A stretch of DNA of 8,668 nucleotides from an uncultured Clostridia bacterium (GTDB lineage: Bacteria; Bacillota_A; Clostridia; TANB77; CAG-508): contig CANPZA010000065.1 of the NCBI GenBank assembly GCA_947588915.1, positions 1-8,668 on the forward strand. The letters are read 5' to 3'. Each line of letters opens with the position of its first letter. The stretch's first letter is position 1. Below, piece after piece: positions 7,217 to 8,668 of the stretch. The notes below the pieces were generated by a model. The model ran no database searches. It was not told where the DNA came from and worked only from the letters and a program-made list of their open reading frames with translations. Made by a program: the position numbers and the translations under genes.

Positions 7217-8068
7217 CTTTTCTAACTGTTTTTGTTTAAATTGCATAGGTGTTAAATAACCTAATGATTTTTGTATTCTTTCATTATTATAATAATCTAT
7301 ATATTTTTTAACTTCTTCTATCATATTACAATTTTTAATATCTATCAAAGGATTATAAAGTAATTCACTTTTTAATGTTCCAAAAAAGCTTTCCATAGGT
7401 GAGTTATCTATTGGAGTTCCTTTTCTGGACATACTTTGTATAAAGTTATTATCTTCTAGCATTTTTTGAAATTGTAAACTATTATAAACACTTCCTTGAT
7501 CAGAATGAAATATAGTTCCTTCTGGAATTGATTTGTCTTTTATTTGATTTAGCATTTGTATGGCTATTGAAATTGATGCATTGTAACTTACTTCATTAGC
7601 TTCTATAACATGTGTATTCAAATCTTTTACTGGTGAAATATATATCTTCTTTCCTTTATGTTTTATTTCAGTCATATCTGTAGCCACTTTATCAAACGGA
7701 CAACTTGTATTAAAATTCCTTTTTAATACATTATGCTTTGGATGAGGTTCTCCTGGTTTTGTATAGTTTTTCTTAGCCTTAATAACAGCTAATAAATTGT
7801 TTTCTTTCATTAATCTATAAATTTTTTTATGATTACGCTTTATATCATAGTCTTGTTCTAATGCATGAGTCATTCTATCTACACCATATCTACCTTTATG
7901 CTTTTTATATAATTCTTTAATTTTTTCCAAAATTATTTCATCTTCAATATCTTTTTCGGTTTTTACATTAATTCTATTTAACCATTTATAATATGTAGAT
8001 TTCTTTACTCCAGATATTTCAAGAAGTATTTTAGTAGGATATTTGGCAGAAAGTTTTAATATTATTTC
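7199..8068 (-). CDS. IS3-family transposase OrfB, expressed as the OrfAB fusion by -1 frameshift
   Basis: The catalytic half of the transposase. It is open from the slippery site at 8068 and contributes 289 residues; joined to 107 residues of OrfA it makes a fusion of 396. After a linker it has the HTH_21-like region (segment HKGRYGVDRMT near fusion residue 165), then an integrase-type core with Asp238 in VATDMTE, Asp287 in FHSDQGS and Glu323 in SPMESFFG. The second Asp and the Glu are separated by 35 residues, as the DD(35)E class requires. The tail has the usual YYNNERIQKSLGYLTP motif. There is no ribosome site before the internal TTG at 7930, and conserved residues lie upstream of it (KYPTKILLEISGVKKSTYY), so independent initiation there is unlikely. 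No stops or missing residues are seen, so the enzyme is probably functional. Confidence 0.93.
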   Translation of the reverse strand, partial: EIILKLSAKYPTKILLEISGVKKSTYYKWLNRINVKTEKDIEDEIILEKIKELYKKHKGRYGVDRMTHALEQDYDIKRNHKKIYRLMKENNLLAVIKAKKNYTKPGEPHPKHNVLKRNFNTSCPFDKVATDMTEIKHKGKKIYISPVKDLNTHVIEANEVSYNASISIAIQMLNQIKDKSIPEGTIFHSDQGSVYNSLQFQKMLEDNNFIQSMSRKGTPIDNSPMESFFGTLKSELLYNPLIDIKNCNMIEEVKKYIDYYNNERIQKSLGYLTPMQFKQKQLEKQKVLH

Positions 8069-8388
8069 TTTTTTTTTAGAATATTTTCTCGTTCTTTAAC
8101 AATTTCACGAAGATAAGCATTTTCTGCTTCCAAATATCTAATTTTATCTTTATCAGACATATTCTTTTTTGGACGTCCTTTTCTAATTCCTTTAGCTTTG
8201 CCACGATTTTCTCCTAAAGAATCTGGGCCTTTTTCATTATATTTTCTTACCCATAAAGTAACCATGTACTCTTTTGGAATATCATATTTTTTAGCTATTT
8301 GAACAATTCCTCCATTTTTCCCTGACAAGTAATCTTCTACTACCATAATTTTGAACTCTTTTGAGTAGGTTTTTCTCTTATTACCCAT
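8062..8388 (-). CDS. IS3-family transposase OrfA (helix-turn-helix DNA-binding protein)
   Basis: The 108-residue first frame of the element. It begins KRKTYSKEFK, typical of IS3 OrfA proteins. A helix-turn-helix of about residues 20-55 (IVQIAKKYDIP...VTLWVRKY) probably recognises the terminal repeats. A basic linker containing GRPKK lies near residues 71-75. A heptad-like leucine-zipper segment (IRYLEAENAYLREIV, about 83-97) would mediate dimerisation. It ends in a lysine run encoded by the slippery sequence. The ATG at 8388 follows AAGGGGG (8402-8396) by seven bases. In this family free OrfA can regulate transposition, while the OrfAB fusion is the transposase. It reads away from purA, which is divergent. 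Confidence 0.92.
   Translation of the reverse strand: MGNKRKTYSKEFKIMVVEDYLSGKNGGIVQIAKKYDIPKEYMVTLWVRKYNEKGPDSLGENRGKAKGIRKGRPKKNMSDKDKIRYLEAENAYLREIVKERENILKKKK
8068..8074 (-). promoter_or_regulatory. -1 ribosomal frameshift site A-AAA-AAG
   Basis: On the minus strand a run of nine A's followed by G (8077-8068) presents A-AAA-AAG in the OrfA frame, two codons before the OrfA stop (8064-8062). Slipping back one base joins OrfA to OrfB exactly in its frame. A6G is the best known IS3-family slippery heptamer. I did not find an obvious strong stimulatory hairpin just downstream. Confidence 0.88.
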
Positions 8389-8396
8389 AAAAATAC

Positions 8397-8443
8397 CCCC
8401 TTAAAGTATACACCTCTTTTTTATTAGTGTCTACTTTAAGGGG
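8397..8443. repeat. Long hairpin at the IS end covering the orfA ribosome site
   Basis: CCCCTTAAAGTATACAC (8397-8413) and GTGTCTACTTTAAGGGG (8427-8443) are inverted copies with one mismatch in 17, separated by 13 bases. In an RNA entering the element from the purA side, the arm at 8443-8427 would pair with the stretch holding the orfA ribosome site AAGGGGG. A transcript from the element's own promoter starts inside the second arm and escapes this pairing. Confidence 0.75.
8405..8433 (-). promoter_or_regulatory. Promoter of orfA within the IS end
   Basis: On the minus strand TAGACA (8433-8428, five of six to -35 consensus) is followed by a 17-base spacer and TATACT (8410-8405, five of six to -10). 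The start would fall around 8402-8398, leaving a leader of only about 10-14 bases that holds little more than the GGGGG ribosome site. The -35 lies within the terminal inverted repeat, so transposase binding could repress it. Confidence 0.65.
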
Positions 8444-8452
8444 TAGAGTTCA
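8424..8452. repeat. Right terminal inverted repeat of the IS (proximal to orfA)
   Basis: Partner of 7134-7162, with 23 of 29 positions agreeing after reverse complementing and the element ending in AGTTCA. It overlaps the -35 of the orfA promoter and the outer arm of the end hairpin. Confidence 0.85.
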
Positions 8453-8455
8453 ATT
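8453..8455. repeat. Target-site duplication, right copy (ATT)
   Basis: ATT directly outside the right end of the element, matching ATT at 7131-7133. The next base on each side differs, so the duplication is three bases. Confidence 0.75.
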
Positions 8456-8470
8456 GAATCTCTTTTTTTT
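8456..8470 (+). terminator. Right half of the glgP terminator with its T-run
   Basis: AATCTCTTTT (8457-8466) complements AAAAGAGATT at 7119-7128, and eight T's run from 8463 to 8470. Together with the left half this was a stem-loop plus U-tract before the element inserted. In its present state the T-run lacks a neighbouring stem. Confidence 0.7.
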
Positions 8471-8481
8471 ATATGTATAAA

Positions 8482-8510
8482 TTGACTTTATGTAAATTCT
8501 ATGATATAAT
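8482..8510 (+). promoter_or_regulatory. Sigma-A-type promoter of purA
   Basis: TTGACT (8482-8487) is followed by exactly 17 bases and a perfect TATAAT (8505-8510). Transcription should start near 8516-8517, giving a leader of about 65 bases. The ribosome site AAAGGAG (8566-8572) lies eight bases before the purA ATG. The leader contains a 5-bp inverted repeat (TGACC 8538-8542, GGTCA 8560-8564), too short to call an operator or riboswitch. Confidence 0.8.
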
Positions 8511-8580
8511 TTTTTCGCAGTAAAACAGTAAAATATATGACCAAGATTAAATTAAATAAGGTCAGAAAGGAGAAAATAAA

Positions 8581-8668
8581 ATGGCTGTAAAATTAGTTGT
8601 TGGTCTCCAATATGGAGATGAAGGAAAGGGTCGGGTGTCTCATTATGAGGCAAAAGATGCTTCAATCG
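8581..8668 (+). CDS. purA: Adenylosuccinate synthetase, 5' part (runs off the window)
   Basis: Only the first 29 codons and one base are present. The N-terminal strand and P-loop read [13 protein letters not shown], with GDEGKG at residues 12-17, the hallmark of adenylosuccinate synthetase, which joins IMP and aspartate using GTP on the way to AMP. Asp13 corresponds to the catalytic Asp and His20 lies shortly after, though the spacing to the next motif cannot be checked. The residue after GDEGKG is Arg18, encoded by CGG, where most family members have Lys. The start is well supported by AAAGGAG eight bases upstream and by the promoter at 8482-8510. It is transcribed away from the insertion sequence. 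Confidence 0.9.
   Translation, partial: MAVKLVVGLQYGDEGKGRVSHYEAKDASI

Larger units (their letters stand above)
7134..8452 (-). mobile_element. Complete IS3-family insertion sequence, 1319 bp
   Basis: The element is bounded by imperfect inverted repeats beginning TGAACT (7134 inward and 8452 inward) and by ATT duplications. It encodes OrfA and, in the -1 frame, an OrfB with an rve-type DD(35)E catalytic core; both read leftward toward the 3' end of glgP. Size, two overlapping frames, A-AAA-AAG slippery site and TG...CA ends are typical of the IS3 family, and OrfA resembles the IS150-like group. All expected parts are present without stops or deletions, so it is probably active or was until recently. 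It inserted into the loop of the glgP terminator and separates glgP from purA, but leaves the purA promoter untouched, starting 30 bases beyond the element. Confidence 0.93.

Noticed and set aside
7199..7930. OrfB starting independently at TTG 7930
   Set aside because: Conserved transposase residues continue upstream to the A-AAA-AAG site and no ribosome site precedes the TTG; -1 frameshifting from OrfA explains the layout better.
8632..8634. A third +1 break at the CGG in purA
   Set aside because: Skipping the C gives a frame unlike PurA, whereas the uncorrected frame continues sensibly for eleven more codons. Here CGG is read as one residue.
1..8668. CRISPR array, tRNA, rRNA or riboswitch
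   Set aside because: No regularly spaced direct repeats, cloverleaf-like segments or familiar riboswitch core motifs were seen; the intergenic gaps are short and AT-rich.

Overview
The window is a strongly AT-rich stretch of bacterial chromosome. Arginine is almost always AGA, ATA is used freely for isoleucine, genes are tightly packed behind AGGAGG-type ribosome binding sites, and sigma-A-type promoters are easy to read. Protein content and gene order fit a low-GC Bacillota, most likely a Clostridia-like organism. I cannot name a genus from sequence alone.

Positions 104-4409 hold a co-directional cluster: frr (ribosome recycling factor), ispA-type farnesyl diphosphate synthase, uppS (undecaprenyl diphosphate synthase), cdsA (CDP-diglyceride synthase) and rseP (site-2 intramembrane protease). 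This is the widespread frr-uppS-cdsA-dxr-rseP block with two changes: an ispA-like gene sits between frr and uppS, and dxr is missing between cdsA and rseP. The order places a farnesyl-PP maker directly before the enzyme that extends farnesyl-PP to the C55 cell-wall carrier lipid. The first 15 bases may be the last codons of an upstream gene, possibly pyrH.

After a 141-base gap with a clear promoter comes a glgP-type alpha-glucan phosphorylase (4551-7120). It is complete in content but broken into three frames by two single-base insertions. Both insertions are an extra C placed immediately before a conserved GGA glycine codon, so the in-frame codon at each break reads CGG. CGG is otherwise almost absent from the coding sequence here. 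The gene may be a recent pseudogene, an assembly artefact, or a +1-frameshifted gene.

A complete IS3-family insertion sequence follows (7134-8452, 1319 bp) on the minus strand. It has OrfA, OrfB in the -1 frame behind an A-AAA-AAG slippery site, an intact DD(35)E triad, imperfect terminal inverted repeats and a 3-bp ATT target duplication. Removing it restores a stem-loop followed by eight T's right after the glgP stop codon, so the element appears to have landed in the loop of the glgP terminator. Its purA-proximal end carries the orfA promoter and a long hairpin that would hide the orfA ribosome binding site in read-through transcripts.

The window ends with an intact-looking promoter and the first 29 codons of purA (adenylosuccinate synthetase). 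I saw no tRNA, rRNA, CRISPR array or recognisable riboswitch. I found no clearly new multi-gene system; the most unusual signals are the paired CGG/+1 breaks in glgP and the element inside a terminator loop.
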